A stretch of DNA of 64,000 nt from an uncultured Lachnospiraceae bacterium. GTDB lineage: Bacteria; Bacillota; Clostridia; Lachnospirales; Lachnospiraceae. Of this stretch, positions 51,640 to 60,269 are shown in pieces. Every line of letters begins with the position of its first letter. Positions within the stretch are counted from its first letter, which is position 1. Both the position numbers and the translations under genes were made by a program. The notes beneath the pieces are model-generated. The model had not been told where the DNA came from. It saw nothing but the letters and a program-made list of their open reading frames with translations, and did no database searches. The stretch lies in NCBI GenBank assembly GCA_910586255.1, contig CAJUHR010000004.1:1-64000 (forward strand). Direction: 5' to 3'.

Positions 51640-53144
51640 TTTTCGGAGGAACCACCGAGGGGCGCGCTCTGGCAGAGTATGGGGCGCGGCAAGGGATCTC
51701 TGTGGCAGTCAGTGTGGTCTCGGAGTACGGAAAACATGTGATGGGGAATATGGCTGGCTTGTCGGTGCGCTGCGGGGCCCTGGATAAAGACGGGATTTTC
51801 TCTTTGCTGGAAGAGGAAAAGCCCTGTCTGGTATTGGATGCCACCCATCCCCATGCGGTCACGGTTACCGGTGAGATAATGTGGGCCTGTAAAAAGGCAG
51901 GAGTCCGTTGCCTGAGAGTGGTTCGGGACATGACGGGGGAGGAAGCCGGGGAGAGCGAAGACAGGTACAAAGCCGTGTTTTGGGTACATACTCCCGGGGA
52001 GGCGGCAGAGATCCTGGCAAGGGATCAAAAGCCGGTTCTTTTTACCACGGGAAGTAAGGAACTGGAATTTTTTGCAGAGGTGGAAAAGCTCCGGGGAAGA
52101 ATCTATGCCCGGGTTTTGCCGGACAGCCAGGTGCTTGCAAGGTGCGAACAGTTAGGAATCCGGGGAAAACATCTGATTGCCATGCAGGGGCCCTTTTCCG
52201 AGGAGATGAACCGGGCTCTGATCCGGGAGATCGGGGCCGGGTGGCTGGTGACGAAGGAGTCGGGAAGCCGGGGAGGCTTTGAGGAAAAGCTGGCGGCGGC
52301 TGGTAGCTGTAATATACCGGCTGTGGTGATCCGGCGACCGGATTCGGAGGAAGGGATTTCTTTTGAGGAAGCCTGCAGGGAGCTTCTTTGTCTGGCGGAG
52401 GAACCGGACGGGACTGCTGCGGCAGAGGAACCGGGCAGGACTGCTGTTGCAGAGAAAGAGGAGCTCTCTGAGAAGGATGCAATGCGCGGACTGTCCCTGA
52501 TTGGAATGGGGATGGGGACCGGCAGTCAGCTGACTGTGGAGGCAATCCGGGAGCTGGAGCAATGCGATGTGGTACTGGGGGCAGGACGGATGCTGGCAGA
52601 CATAAAGCCGTGGATCAAAGGAAAGGCTGTAAAGGAGCGGTACCTGGGAAAGGAGATTCTTGACTGGCTTCTTGCCCATCCCATATACAGAAGGGCCGCG
52701 GTGGTCTATTCGGGAGACACCGGCTTTTACAGCGGCTGCGGTTCCCTGTTAAGGATACTAAAGGAGCAGAAGGAGGAAGAATTTCTTGTCCGGATATTTC
52801 CCGGAATTTCTACTCTGTCCTGCCTTAGCGCCCGTCTGGGGCGTTCCTGGGAATCGATCCATCCGGCCAGTAATCATGGGCGGGAATGTGACGTGGAGGC
52901 GCTTTTAGAGAAGTACGGCCATGTGTTTTTGCTGCTGGGGGGAGAGGAAGGTCTGGGAAGGCTTTGCGAAAGGCTTGACAAATCGGGAATGGGGAATGTG
53001 CAGGTATCTGCCGGAGTGCGGCTGGGATACCCGGATGAGCGGATTTTTACAGGAACGGCAAGGGAGCTAAAGGGGAGTGAAAAAGCTTCCCTGGTTGCTG
53101 TAATTTTGGACTGGGACAGGAGTGAGGCAGGAGATGAGAGATGA
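51624..53144 (+). CDS. cobK-cbiE: Fusion of precorrin-6A reductase and precorrin-6Y methylase
   Basis: A 506-residue bifunctional protein. Residues 1-250 are CobK/CbiJ (VLIFGGTTEGRALAEY, DATHPHAVTVT), which reduces the ring; about 290-500 are CbiE (LSLIGMGMGTGSQLTVEA, VYSGDTGFYSGCG), a SAM methylase. A linker near 258-285 carries the short repeat EEPDGTAAA / EEPGRTAVA. CbiT follows at once, so the last domain can work with it in the CbiE-CbiT (CobL-like) pair. It overlaps cbiG and cbiT. Confidence 0.92.
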   Translation: MAKVLIFGGTTEGRALAEYGARQGISVAVSVVSEYGKHVMGNMAGLSVRCGALDKDGIFSLLEEEKPCLVLDATHPHAVTVTGEIMWACKKAGVRCLRVVRDMTGEEAGESEDRYKAVFWVHTPGEAAEILARDQKPVLFTTGSKELEFFAEVEKLRGRIYARVLPDSQVLARCEQLGIRGKHLIAMQGPFSEEMNRALIREIGAGWLVTKESGSRGGFEEKLAAAGSCNIPAVVIRRPDSEEGISFEEACRELLCLAEEPDGTAAAEEPGRTAVAEKEELSEKDAMRGLSLIGMGMGTGSQLTVEAIRELEQCDVVLGAGRMLADIKPWIKGKAVKERYLGKEILDWLLAHPIYRRAAVVYSGDTGFYSGCGSLLRILKEQKEEEFLVRIFPGISTLSCLSARLGRSWESIHPASNHGRECDVEALLEKYGHVFLLLGGEEGLGRLCERLDKSGMGNVQVSAGVRLGYPDERIFTGTARELKGSEKASLVAVILDWDRSEAGDER

Positions 53145-53706
53145 GGAATTTATTCGGGGCCGGGTGCCTATGACAAAAAGCGAGGTGCGGGCAGTGTCCA
53201 TATCAAAGCTGGAGCCGACTGAGGGGGATATTGTCTATGACATCGGGGCGGGAACCGGTTCGGTGGCAGTGGAAATGGCCTTAACCACCAGGTGCGGCCA
53301 TGTGTATGCAGTAGAATACAAAAAAGAGGCGTGCGAGCTGATCCGCAGAAACCGGGAGCATTTTCATGTGAATAATCTGACCGTGGTGGAGGGAGAGGCG
53401 CCGGGGGTACTGGAAGGTATTCCTGGGCCGGATAAGGTTTTTCTTGGGGGAAGTAAAGGGAAGCTTAGGGAGATCCTTGACTGGATCTGGAATAAGAATC
53501 CTGGTACACGGGTGGTGGTCAATGCGGCGGCCCTGGAGACCCTGGCAGCAGTCAGCGCCTATCTGCGGGAGCATAGGATGGAGGCGGAGATTGTCTGTGT
53601 CCAGGTGGCAAGGGCAAGAAGGCTGGGGGAATATCACCTGATGGAAGGACAGAATCCGGTATATATTGTCACGATTGAACCGCCTGAGCCGGGAACAGAA
53701 GGTTAA
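53134..53706 (+). CDS. cbiT: Precorrin-6Y C12/C15-methyltransferase, decarboxylating subunit
   Basis: A 190-residue SAM-dependent methyltransferase (IVYDIGAGTGSVAVEMALTT for SAM binding, IPGPDKVFLGGSKGKLREIL further on). It methylates C15 and removes the acetate side-chain carboxyl at C12, together with CbiE. ATG at 53134 is 11 bases from AGGAG; GTG at 53122 lies inside the ribosome binding site. Confidence 0.93.
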   Translation: MRDEEFIRGRVPMTKSEVRAVSISKLEPTEGDIVYDIGAGTGSVAVEMALTTRCGHVYAVEYKKEACELIRRNREHFHVNNLTVVEGEAPGVLEGIPGPDKVFLGGSKGKLREILDWIWNKNPGTRVVVNAAALETLAAVSAYLREHRMEAEIVCVQVARARRLGEYHLMEGQNPVYIVTIEPPEPGTEG

Positions 53707-53718
53707 GGGGGACAAGAG

Positions 53719-54270
53719 ATGCTTCATTTGATAACAGGAGGCAGTGCCAGCGGAAAATCTCTGTTTGGGGAGCAGGCAGCTCTAAGTACAGGGGCCGGGC
53801 GCCGGTATTATATTGCAACAATGGAGCCCTGGGGAAGGGAAGGAAGAGAGCGGGTGTCCAGGCACAGGATACAGCGGGAGGGAAAGGGATTTCACACCAT
53901 CGAGGCTTATCATGACCTGGAAACGGTTTTTCTGGAACCGGGGGAGCGGGAGGACACGGTGATTTTGCTGGAATGTATGTCCAATCTGGTGGCTAATGAG
54001 CAGTTTGGAACCGGGGGAGGGGATGAGGAGATTTTGGAACGGATTTTCAGAGGAATCCGCCATTTGCAGGATCAGGGGAAATATCTGATTGTGATTACTA
54101 ACGAAGTGTTTTCTGACGGAAGCTTGTATGAAAGGGAAACCCTGCGGTATCTTACGCTGCTTGGGCAGGCAAACCGGAAGCTGGCTTTGCGGGCTGACCA
54201 GGTGACGGAGGTGGTGTATGGGATCGGGGTGAGGATAAAGGGGAAGGAGGATGGCTATGGCGGGAAGTGA
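53719..54270 (+). CDS. cobU: Adenosylcobinamide kinase / guanylyltransferase
   Basis: A 183-residue P-loop enzyme that phosphorylates adenosylcobinamide and adds GMP. The P-loop is GGSASGKS (residues 7-14), and the guanylyl-accepting His motif is VSRHRIQRE; EVFSDGSLYERETLRYLTLL follows. GGGGACAAGAG precedes the ATG. It overlaps cobS. Confidence 0.93.
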   Translation: MLHLITGGSASGKSLFGEQAALSTGAGRRYYIATMEPWGREGRERVSRHRIQREGKGFHTIEAYHDLETVFLEPGEREDTVILLECMSNLVANEQFGTGGGDEEILERIFRGIRHLQDQGKYLIVITNEVFSDGSLYERETLRYLTLLGQANRKLALRADQVTEVVYGIGVRIKGKEDGYGGK

Positions 54271-55057
54271 GGATTCCGGCAGACAAATTTTGCATCCGGT
54301 TTTAAACGGTCTGTTTATAGCGTTTTCCATGTATTCCAGAATTCCTGTGCCCCAGGCAGAGTGGGAAGGGGCGGGGATGGGATATGTCCTTTGCTTTTTC
54401 CCTACGGTGGGGGCGGTTATCGGCGCTGCCGCCTCGGGCTTTTGCTTTTTGGCGGACCGGATGGAGCTGGGGCCGGTGGCATTTGCCTGCATCGGCACGG
54501 CTTTGCCGATACTTCTCACTGGAGGAATCCATATGGACGGGCTTTTAGATGTGGTGGATGCCCGAAGCTCCTGTCAGCCCAGGGAGAAAAAACTGGAGAT
54601 ATTAAAGGATCCACACACCGGTGCCTTTGCCATCATTGGATGCGGCGTTTATCTTCTTTTGTATGCGGCTGCATTCAGCCAGCTAAACAGGGAATCCTTT
54701 TGTGCTGTGGCCGGCATCTTTGTATTGGAGCGGGCCTTGAGCGGCTGGTCTGTAGTGACCTTTCCCAAGGCGAAAAGGGAGGGACTGGCCAGTACCTTTG
54801 CCGGGGAGGCGAAAAAGAAGGCAGTGCAGATGTCAATGGCTGCCTGGGGTCTGGGAGCTGCGGGATTTCTCATCTGCATGAGCGGACTTTTTGCAGGAGG
54901 AATGGCAGTGGCAATGGCTTTTTGTGTGTTTGGGTGGTATTATCGTATGGCAAAAAGGGAGTTTGGAGGGATCACCGGGGATCTGGCAGGATATTTTTTG
55001 CAGCTGTGTGAGCTGGGAATGTTGGGGATGTTAGTTCTTGGCCAATGGGTAAGATGA
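54257..55057 (+). CDS. cobS: Adenosylcobinamide-GDP ribazoletransferase
   Basis: A 266-residue integral membrane enzyme that joins the lower ligand to adenosylcobinamide-GDP. The conserved motif is GGIHMDGLLDVVDARSS, and six to seven hydrophobic segments are visible. The start 54257 is used because AAGGAGG lies six bases upstream; 54251 is too close. Confidence 0.92.
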   Translation: MAGSEDSGRQILHPVLNGLFIAFSMYSRIPVPQAEWEGAGMGYVLCFFPTVGAVIGAAASGFCFLADRMELGPVAFACIGTALPILLTGGIHMDGLLDVVDARSSCQPREKKLEILKDPHTGAFAIIGCGVYLLLYAAAFSQLNRESFCAVAGIFVLERALSGWSVVTFPKAKREGLASTFAGEAKKKAVQMSMAAWGLGAAGFLICMSGLFAGGMAVAMAFCVFGWYYRMAKREFGGITGDLAGYFLQLCELGMLGMLVLGQWVR

Positions 55058-55117
55058 CTGATCTGAATGGGAAAAGCCAGGGGGAAAATCCGGCAAGGTT
55101 GAAGGGAGAATAAACGT

Positions 55118-55510
55118 ATGATATTGATTATTGGAGGCGCCTGCCAGGGAAAGGTGGCCTTTGCCCGGAAGCTTTCCGGGATGGAGGAGGAACCCTTTGC
55201 CTGCTGTCAGGCAGACGGATTGACGGATGGATTGGAGAAGGCTTTCGGCAAAAGATTTTTAACCGGATTTCATGGGTGGGTTCGTCAGATCGTGGAGGCA
55301 GGAGGGGATCCGGAGGAATTTGTCCGGCAAATCCTTAAAAGTGATCCGGAGCTTGTGACTATGGACGAGGTGGGCTGTGGGATTGTGCCTGTGGAGCCCT
55401 TGGAGAGGAATTACCGGGAGGCTGTGGGACATGCCGGTCAGCTTCTGGCCCAAAAAGCCGGTCAGGTGTATCGCGTGACCTGCGGAATTCCGGTTCGGAT
55501 AAAAGGGTAA
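55118..55510 (+). CDS. Shortened CobU-like protein
   Basis: A 130-residue relative of CobU. It has a P-loop-like IIGGACQGKVAFA, MDEVGCGIVPVEPLERNYRE and a similar end, but the region that carries the guanylyl-accepting His motif in CobU is missing and only about 70% of the usual length is present. Such short paralogues are found in Clostridia cobalamin operons; they may be a nucleotide-binding helper. AGGGAG precedes the ATG. Confidence 0.75.
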   Translation: MILIIGGACQGKVAFARKLSGMEEEPFACCQADGLTDGLEKAFGKRFLTGFHGWVRQIVEAGGDPEEFVRQILKSDPELVTMDEVGCGIVPVEPLERNYREAVGHAGQLLAQKAGQVYRVTCGIPVRIKG

Positions 55511-55539
55511 GATTTAAGCTTACCGGGGAGGAGAGAAAG

Positions 55540-56499
55540 ATGGAATTGTCGGTTGTGGCAGTGACAGGATTTCTGGCAGATTGCCTCATCGGAGATCCGG
55601 AGGGCTGGTGGCATCCGGTTCGGGGAATGGGGTGGATGACTGAACGGCTGGAAAAATATTTGAGAGCGGTATTTCCAAAGACGCCGGCCGGGGAACTGGC
55701 AGCCGGCGGGGTTATGGCCGGGATTGTAGTATTTGTGACCGGCGGGACAGCCTTGGGGATTCTTGCATTGTCCGGGCGGATCCATCCGGGCCTTCAAAGG
55801 GCGTGGATGTGTGTGATAAGCTGGCAGGTTTTGGCGGCAAAATCTCTTAAGACAGAGAGCAGGAAGGTGTATGATGCCCTGGCGGAGGAAAACGTGGAGA
55901 AAGCCAGGCAGGCTGTGTCACGGATTGTGGGAAGGGACACAAAACTTCTTTCGGAGGAGGGGATTATCAAGGCAGCAGTGGAGACGGTGGCAGAAAACAC
56001 ATCGGACGGAGTGATCGCCCCTCTTTTTTACCTTCTGCTTTTTGGCCCCGTGGGGGCCCTTGTCTATAAGGCGGTCAATACCATGGATTCTATGGTGGGC
56101 TACAGAAACCAGAGATATCTGTACTTTGGACGTATTCCGGCCCGGCTGGATGATCTGGTAAATTTGGTTCCGGCCCGGCTGACGGCACTTTTTCTGATCG
56201 GCGCGGCATGGCTTTTGCCGGGATTTGACGGAAGGGAAGCTTTTCGGATCTGGCGGAGGGACCGGTATTGCCATAAAAGCCCTAATTCGGCTCACTCGGA
56301 GGCCGCCTGTGCCGGGGCCCTGGGGGTAAAGCTGGCCGGTCCGGCCTGGTATTTTGGGGTACTGACACAAAAGCCGGAGATCGGGGATGGGAAAAGAAGA
56401 GTGGAGCGGAAGGACATTGTCCGGGCAAGCCGGCTGATGATGGGGAGCGCATGGATGGCGCTTGCAGCGGGAGCCGCGCTTCGTTGTCTGATGGGATGA
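55540..56499 (+). CDS. cbiB: Adenosylcobinamide-phosphate synthase
   Basis: A 319-residue integral membrane enzyme that attaches aminopropanol (phosphate) to adenosylcobyric acid. It begins with FLADCLIGDPEGWWHPVRGM, has VETVAENTSDGVIAPLFYLL, YKAVNTMDSMVGYRN and CHKSPNSAHSEAACAGALGV, all conserved in CbiB. AGGAGAG precedes the ATG. It is the last gene of the operon; cbiA, cbiC, cbiF, cbiH, cbiL and cbiP homologues are not in this window. Confidence 0.94.
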   Translation: MELSVVAVTGFLADCLIGDPEGWWHPVRGMGWMTERLEKYLRAVFPKTPAGELAAGGVMAGIVVFVTGGTALGILALSGRIHPGLQRAWMCVISWQVLAAKSLKTESRKVYDALAEENVEKARQAVSRIVGRDTKLLSEEGIIKAAVETVAENTSDGVIAPLFYLLLFGPVGALVYKAVNTMDSMVGYRNQRYLYFGRIPARLDDLVNLVPARLTALFLIGAAWLLPGFDGREAFRIWRRDRYCHKSPNSAHSEAACAGALGVKLAGPAWYFGVLTQKPEIGDGKRRVERKDIVRASRLMMGSAWMALAAGAALRCLMG

Positions 56500-56514
56500 C
56501 AACAAAGCACGGCC

Positions 56515-57228
56515 TTATTTTTTGATGTAGGTCAGCTGGTATTTGGGGGAGTTTAAGGTCAGCTCTGTGTAGTCCATGACCTGTCCGTTGGTCAGATAGG
56601 TAGTGTTGGCAACCCGGAGGATGGGGGTGTCTAAGGGGATGTCAAACAGGTCGGCGATCCTTTTGGACGGGTGCAGCGGGGTGACAATGTGGTGGCTGTA
56701 GGCAATCTTTAACCCTTTTATTTTTTCAAAATATTGATATTTAGACTGCTGCAGTACCTGGATGGAGATATCCGGGTACAGGCGGCTTGACATGTATGTG
56801 GTCTCAAACTGAAAAATTTTTTCATCTGCATAACGGATCCGCTCGATGAAATAGATAGGCTCCCCGGTCTCGATTCCTAAAATGGAAGCGATGTTGGCCG
56901 GGGCGTTTTGCAGCATAAAAGAAGGAAGCTCTGTGCGGACGGTGATTCCCTGCTGAGCCATGACCTCAGAAAAGCCCTGGACAGAGCTGGGATTTAAGGT
57001 GACGGCAGGGTGGCAGACAAAGGTTCCCACTCCGGCAACCCGGGTAAGAAGTCCTTTGGCCACCAGATTGTCCGTGGCTTTGCGAACCGTGACCCGGGAT
57101 ACGTGGTAGGTGTTGGAAAGCTCTAACTCGGTTGGAATCAGATCATCCTTTTTATAATAGCCGAGATTTATTTTTTGGAGCAGGTCGTTTTCGATTTGTT
57201 TGTATTGAGCGATTCTTCTTTGTGTCAT
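56515..57228 (-). CDS. GntR-family regulator with UTRA domain (HutC subfamily)
   Basis: A 237-residue repressor or activator. The N-terminal winged helix has QYKQIENDLLQKINLGYYKK and TELELSNTYHVSRVTVRKAT; the C-terminal UTRA domain (from about 90) binds a small molecule such as a sugar phosphate. GAGGAAA precedes the ATG. It is divergent from the sulfatase-PTS operon across a 382-base gap, so it is probably the regulator of that operon and responds to its sugar. Confidence 0.9.
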   Translation of the reverse strand: MTQRRIAQYKQIENDLLQKINLGYYKKDDLIPTELELSNTYHVSRVTVRKATDNLVAKGLLTRVAGVGTFVCHPAVTLNPSSVQGFSEVMAQQGITVRTELPSFMLQNAPANIASILGIETGEPIYFIERIRYADEKIFQFETTYMSSRLYPDISIQVLQQSKYQYFEKIKGLKIAYSHHIVTPLHPSKRIADLFDIPLDTPILRVANTTYLTNGQVMDYTELTLNSPKYQLTYIKK

Positions 57229-57365
57229 AAGGTTTCCTCGGAAATGTCGTGTTTAATGTGCTTTTTATTGGATTGGGTTTTCGTTTCAGAATATCTTTAT
57301 TGTAATGGATTTTGGGGGGATTTACAATATGTTGTTTGGGAAAGTTGTTTGTAAGGGCCGGCTAT

Positions 57366-57420
57366 GTTACTGTTCACGCCATGACTAATCACTCCGCTGA
57401 TCAGCCATGAGCCAGTACAG
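57366..57420 (-). repeat. Dispersed hairpin repeat family A, copy 3
   Basis: Read on the minus strand it gives GTACTGGCTCATG, a stem CATGGCTGAT/ATTAGTCATG, GGCGTGAACAG and TAAC. It matches the plus strand at 8654-8705 at most positions, and the stem changes are of the G-U type, which keep pairing in RNA. The gap 57229-57610 holds this copy and the promoter of the sulfatase operon. Confidence 0.75.
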
Positions 57421-57511
57421 CATTGCGGAAATGACGAGTAATGTTAGAAAAATAGAAAAAGATTTACATTTAGAGGAGAAAAATGATAATACAAATAATT
57501 TTTTAAATGTA

Positions 57512-57540
57512 TTGACATTATGCTGTTTGTGGTTTATAGT
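57512..57540 (+). promoter_or_regulatory. Promoter of the sulfatase-PTS operon
   Basis: TTGACA at 57512-57517 and TATAGT at 57535-57540 are 17 bases apart, 70 bases upstream of the TTG start. A perfect palindrome TGTATATACA at 57624-57633 lies just inside the coding region and resembles GntR-type operators. Confidence 0.75.
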
Positions 57541-57610
57541 AGGAATATAAAAATATTAAATGTGTAAAATGCACAAAATCAGAGAAAATTGCAGGAGGGA
57601 GGTAAGGGAG

Positions 57611-58978
57611 TTGAGAAATGTATTGTATATACATACTCATGATTCGGGGAGGGTGTTAAGTCCGTATGGGTATAAGGCGCCCACGCCTAATCTGGAGGAC
57701 TTTGCTAAGGAGGCCGCGGTGTTTCGGAATGCCTACTGTGCGGGGCCTACCTGTTCTCCCAGCAGAGCTGCTATGCTGACAGGGACTTATCCTCATCAGA
57801 CCGGGATGCTGGGGTTAGCCCAGAGGGGATTTTCCATGGACTGCAGCCGTCATTTGGTTCAGTATTTAAACAGGAACGGGTATGATACGGCCCTCTGCGG
57901 GATCCAGCATGAGGCAGGGTGGTATCTGGATCGGGGCCAGGGCGCGAAGCAGATTGGGTATGGAGAGGAGCTGACCCGGGACAATTCTGGTTATCGCCAG
58001 GAGGATCTGGTGAAGTGGGATCAGGAGAATGCCGGGGAGGTTTGCGCCTGGCTTAGGGAAAGAGTGAAAAGGGAAAATGAAAAGGAGAGGCCTTTTTTCC
58101 TTTCTTATGGGATGTATGCCACCCATCGCCGTTTTCCGGATGAGATCGATCCGGAGATTTATCCGGAATTATCGGTTCCTCCCTATCCTGTTCCGGACAG
58201 CAAAGAGACACGAAGGGATTTCGCGGGGTTTCTTACCAGCGTGAAAAGCGCGGACGGATGTTTTGGAAAAGTGATCCGGTGTCTTAAGGAGGAGGGGCTT
58301 TGGGAGAATACGATTGTTCTCTTTACCACGGACCATGGAATTGCCAATCCCTTTTCCAAGTGTACTTTGTTTGACAGCGGCATCGGAGTGGCCCTGATGA
58401 TGTATGTGCCTGGCGCAAAGGGGAATGGGAAGGTGATGGATCAGCTGGTTTCCCATGTGGATGTGTTCCCTACTTTGTGTGAGCTTTTAGATCTGGAAAA
58501 GCCGGATTATCTGGAGGGGGTTTCTCTGGTTCCTTTGCTTAAGGGCGGTAACGAGCCGGTGCGGACAGACATTTTTGCGGAGATTAATTTCCATACCTCC
58601 TATGAGCCGGCCCGTTGTGTACGGACAGAGCGGTATAAGTATATCTGCTACTATGATACCGATTATCTTCGGACGAATCTGTCTAATATTGATGAGTCCG
58701 GGACCAAGGATTATTTTATGGAGCGGGGGCTTAAGGGCAGGGAAAAGTATGGGGAGGCTCTCTACGATCTGGTGTATGATCCGGGAGAGAGGAGAAACCT
58801 TGTGAAAGAGCCGGAGTATGAGATGGTGCTGCAGGAGATGAGAGACCGTCTTGAAGCTTATGAGGAGCGGACAGAGGATCCTATTAGAAGCGGGTCTGTT
58901 GAGGTAAGGCCCGGCTGGAAGGTCAACAGGAGGGAATGTCAGACGGCAAGTTCCAAAAATCCTGAGGATTATATTTAA
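57611..58978 (+). CDS. Cys-type sulfatase
   Basis: A 455-residue sulfatase that hydrolyses sulfate esters. The active-site signature is CSPSR at 48-52 (in CAGPTCSPSRAAMLTG); its Cys must be changed to formylglycine by an anaerobic sulfatase-maturing enzyme, which is not in this window. The metal site motif is FTTDHGIANPF. The first metal site, normally DD, reads HTHDSGR. The start is TTG at 57611 with AGGAGGGAGG upstream; the ATG at 57560 would add 17 residues without a site. No signal peptide is seen, so it probably acts inside on an imported sugar. Confidence 0.88.
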   Translation: MRNVLYIHTHDSGRVLSPYGYKAPTPNLEDFAKEAAVFRNAYCAGPTCSPSRAAMLTGTYPHQTGMLGLAQRGFSMDCSRHLVQYLNRNGYDTALCGIQHEAGWYLDRGQGAKQIGYGEELTRDNSGYRQEDLVKWDQENAGEVCAWLRERVKRENEKERPFFLSYGMYATHRRFPDEIDPEIYPELSVPPYPVPDSKETRRDFAGFLTSVKSADGCFGKVIRCLKEEGLWENTIVLFTTDHGIANPFSKCTLFDSGIGVALMMYVPGAKGNGKVMDQLVSHVDVFPTLCELLDLEKPDYLEGVSLVPLLKGGNEPVRTDIFAEINFHTSYEPARCVRTERYKYICYYDTDYLRTNLSNIDESGTKDYFMERGLKGREKYGEALYDLVYDPGERRNLVKEPEYEMVLQEMRDRLEAYEERTEDPIRSGSVEVRPGWKVNRRECQTASSKNPEDYI

Positions 58979-59021
58979 AGAAAAGGCTTTGAGTGAAGAA
59001 AAGAAATGGGGGTGAAAAAGT

Positions 59022-59447
59022 ATGACAGGTATTATTGTAACCGGGCATGGAAGCTTTGCAACGGGGATTACCAGCGGACTTAAGCTTTTGGCAGGGGAGC
59101 CGCAGGAATATGAGGCGGTGGATTTTTTGCCGGAGGATTCGGTGGAATCTCTGACAGAGAAGCTTGCCGGGGCTGTGGAACGGCTGAAAGACTGTGACGG
59201 GATTATTATCTATGCAGATCTGACCGGCGGTTCACCGTTTAATGTATCTATCCGCATGAAAATGGAAGGGGACCGGCCTTTGGAGGTGATCGGAGGGGCC
59301 AATCTTCCGGTAGTGCTGGACGGATACATGACCAGGGAGACGGCCGGGGATGTAAAGGCTCTGGCACAGGCAGGAGTCGATGCGGGCAGGGCGGCTATGG
59401 TATGGTTTCAGGCAGCAGATAACGATGAAGATGAGTATGAAGAGTAG
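59022..59447 (+). CDS. PTS mannose-family EIIA component
   Basis: A 141-residue cytosolic PTS protein. The phosphorylated His is H9 in GIIVTGHGSFATGI, and YADLTGGSPFNVS is a family motif. It accepts phosphate from HPr and passes it to an EIIB, which is not seen in this operon. It lies 43 bases after the sulfatase gene and 15 before the EIIC gene. The specificity is set by IIC and IID. Confidence 0.93.
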   Translation: MTGIIVTGHGSFATGITSGLKLLAGEPQEYEAVDFLPEDSVESLTEKLAGAVERLKDCDGIIIYADLTGGSPFNVSIRMKMEGDRPLEVIGGANLPVVLDGYMTRETAGDVKALAQAGVDAGRAAMVWFQAADNDEDEYEE

Positions 59448-59462
59448 AAGGAGGACGAGAGA

Positions 59463-60269
59463 ATGACCTTTTTTCAAGCATTGCTGATAGGATTGTTTGC
59501 TTATCTGGGAAGTAAGCGTACACCGTGGTTTTTTGGTGTCACAGGCGGATGGAATATGATTGGGCGGCCTTTGGTGGCTGGTCTGATTATCGGATTGATC
59601 CTTGGAGATGTTCCCAACGGGGTTATTGCGGGAGCTATGGTTCAGGCTCTCTTTATCGGCCAGATCACCCCGGGGGGAGCTATGCCGGCAGATGTAAACT
59701 GGGCTGCCTACATAGGGATTCCCCTGGCACTGGCGGCAGGCGGCACCGGGGAGCAGGCGGTTGCCCTGTCTGTGCCTTTAAGCATGCTGGGCCTGGGATT
59801 GTTTAACTTTATCATGACGATCAATGCATATTTTCCTCATATGGCTGACAAGTCGGCAGAGAAGGGGGACGGCGCGGGCATCCATCGGGCTACCTATTTG
59901 GCAGCGGTTCCCAGCTTTATTTTGAGAGCTGGTTCAGCTATGCTGATTTGCTATCTGGGGACACCGGTGGCGGAAATGCTGATCAACAGCATGCCGGAGA
60001 TAGTGCTCCATTTCTTTGAGGTGGCAGGTAAAATGCTTCCGGCAATCGGATTTGCCATGCTGTTAAAGCAGTCTCTGGCAAAGCAGTGGATGCTGGTGTT
60101 GTTTTTGCTGGGATGGGTTATGATCGGAGCTACCAGTATGTCTGTGACAGCGCTGGCAGTGTTTGCAACAGCAGTGGCAATCGTTTTTGTAATGGCACAG
60201 GGAGAGGCGAGAGTCCCTGCAACGGCACCTGTGGAGAGTGTAGAGGAGGATGACTGCTATGAAGAATAG
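59463..60269 (+). CDS. PTS mannose/sorbose-family EIIC component
   Basis: A 268-residue membrane permease subunit with several hydrophobic segments. Conserved motifs are GGWNMIGRPLVAGLIIGLIL and GGAMPADVNWAAYIGIPLAL, as in N-acetylgalactosamine- and sorbose-type EIIC. It forms the sugar channel together with EIID. Ends in an acidic tail and overlaps EIID by 11 bases. Confidence 0.92.
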   Translation: MTFFQALLIGLFAYLGSKRTPWFFGVTGGWNMIGRPLVAGLIIGLILGDVPNGVIAGAMVQALFIGQITPGGAMPADVNWAAYIGIPLALAAGGTGEQAVALSVPLSMLGLGLFNFIMTINAYFPHMADKSAEKGDGAGIHRATYLAAVPSFILRAGSAMLICYLGTPVAEMLINSMPEIVLHFFEVAGKMLPAIGFAMLLKQSLAKQWMLVLFLLGWVMIGATSMSVTALAVFATAVAIVFVMAQGEARVPATAPVESVEEDDCYEE

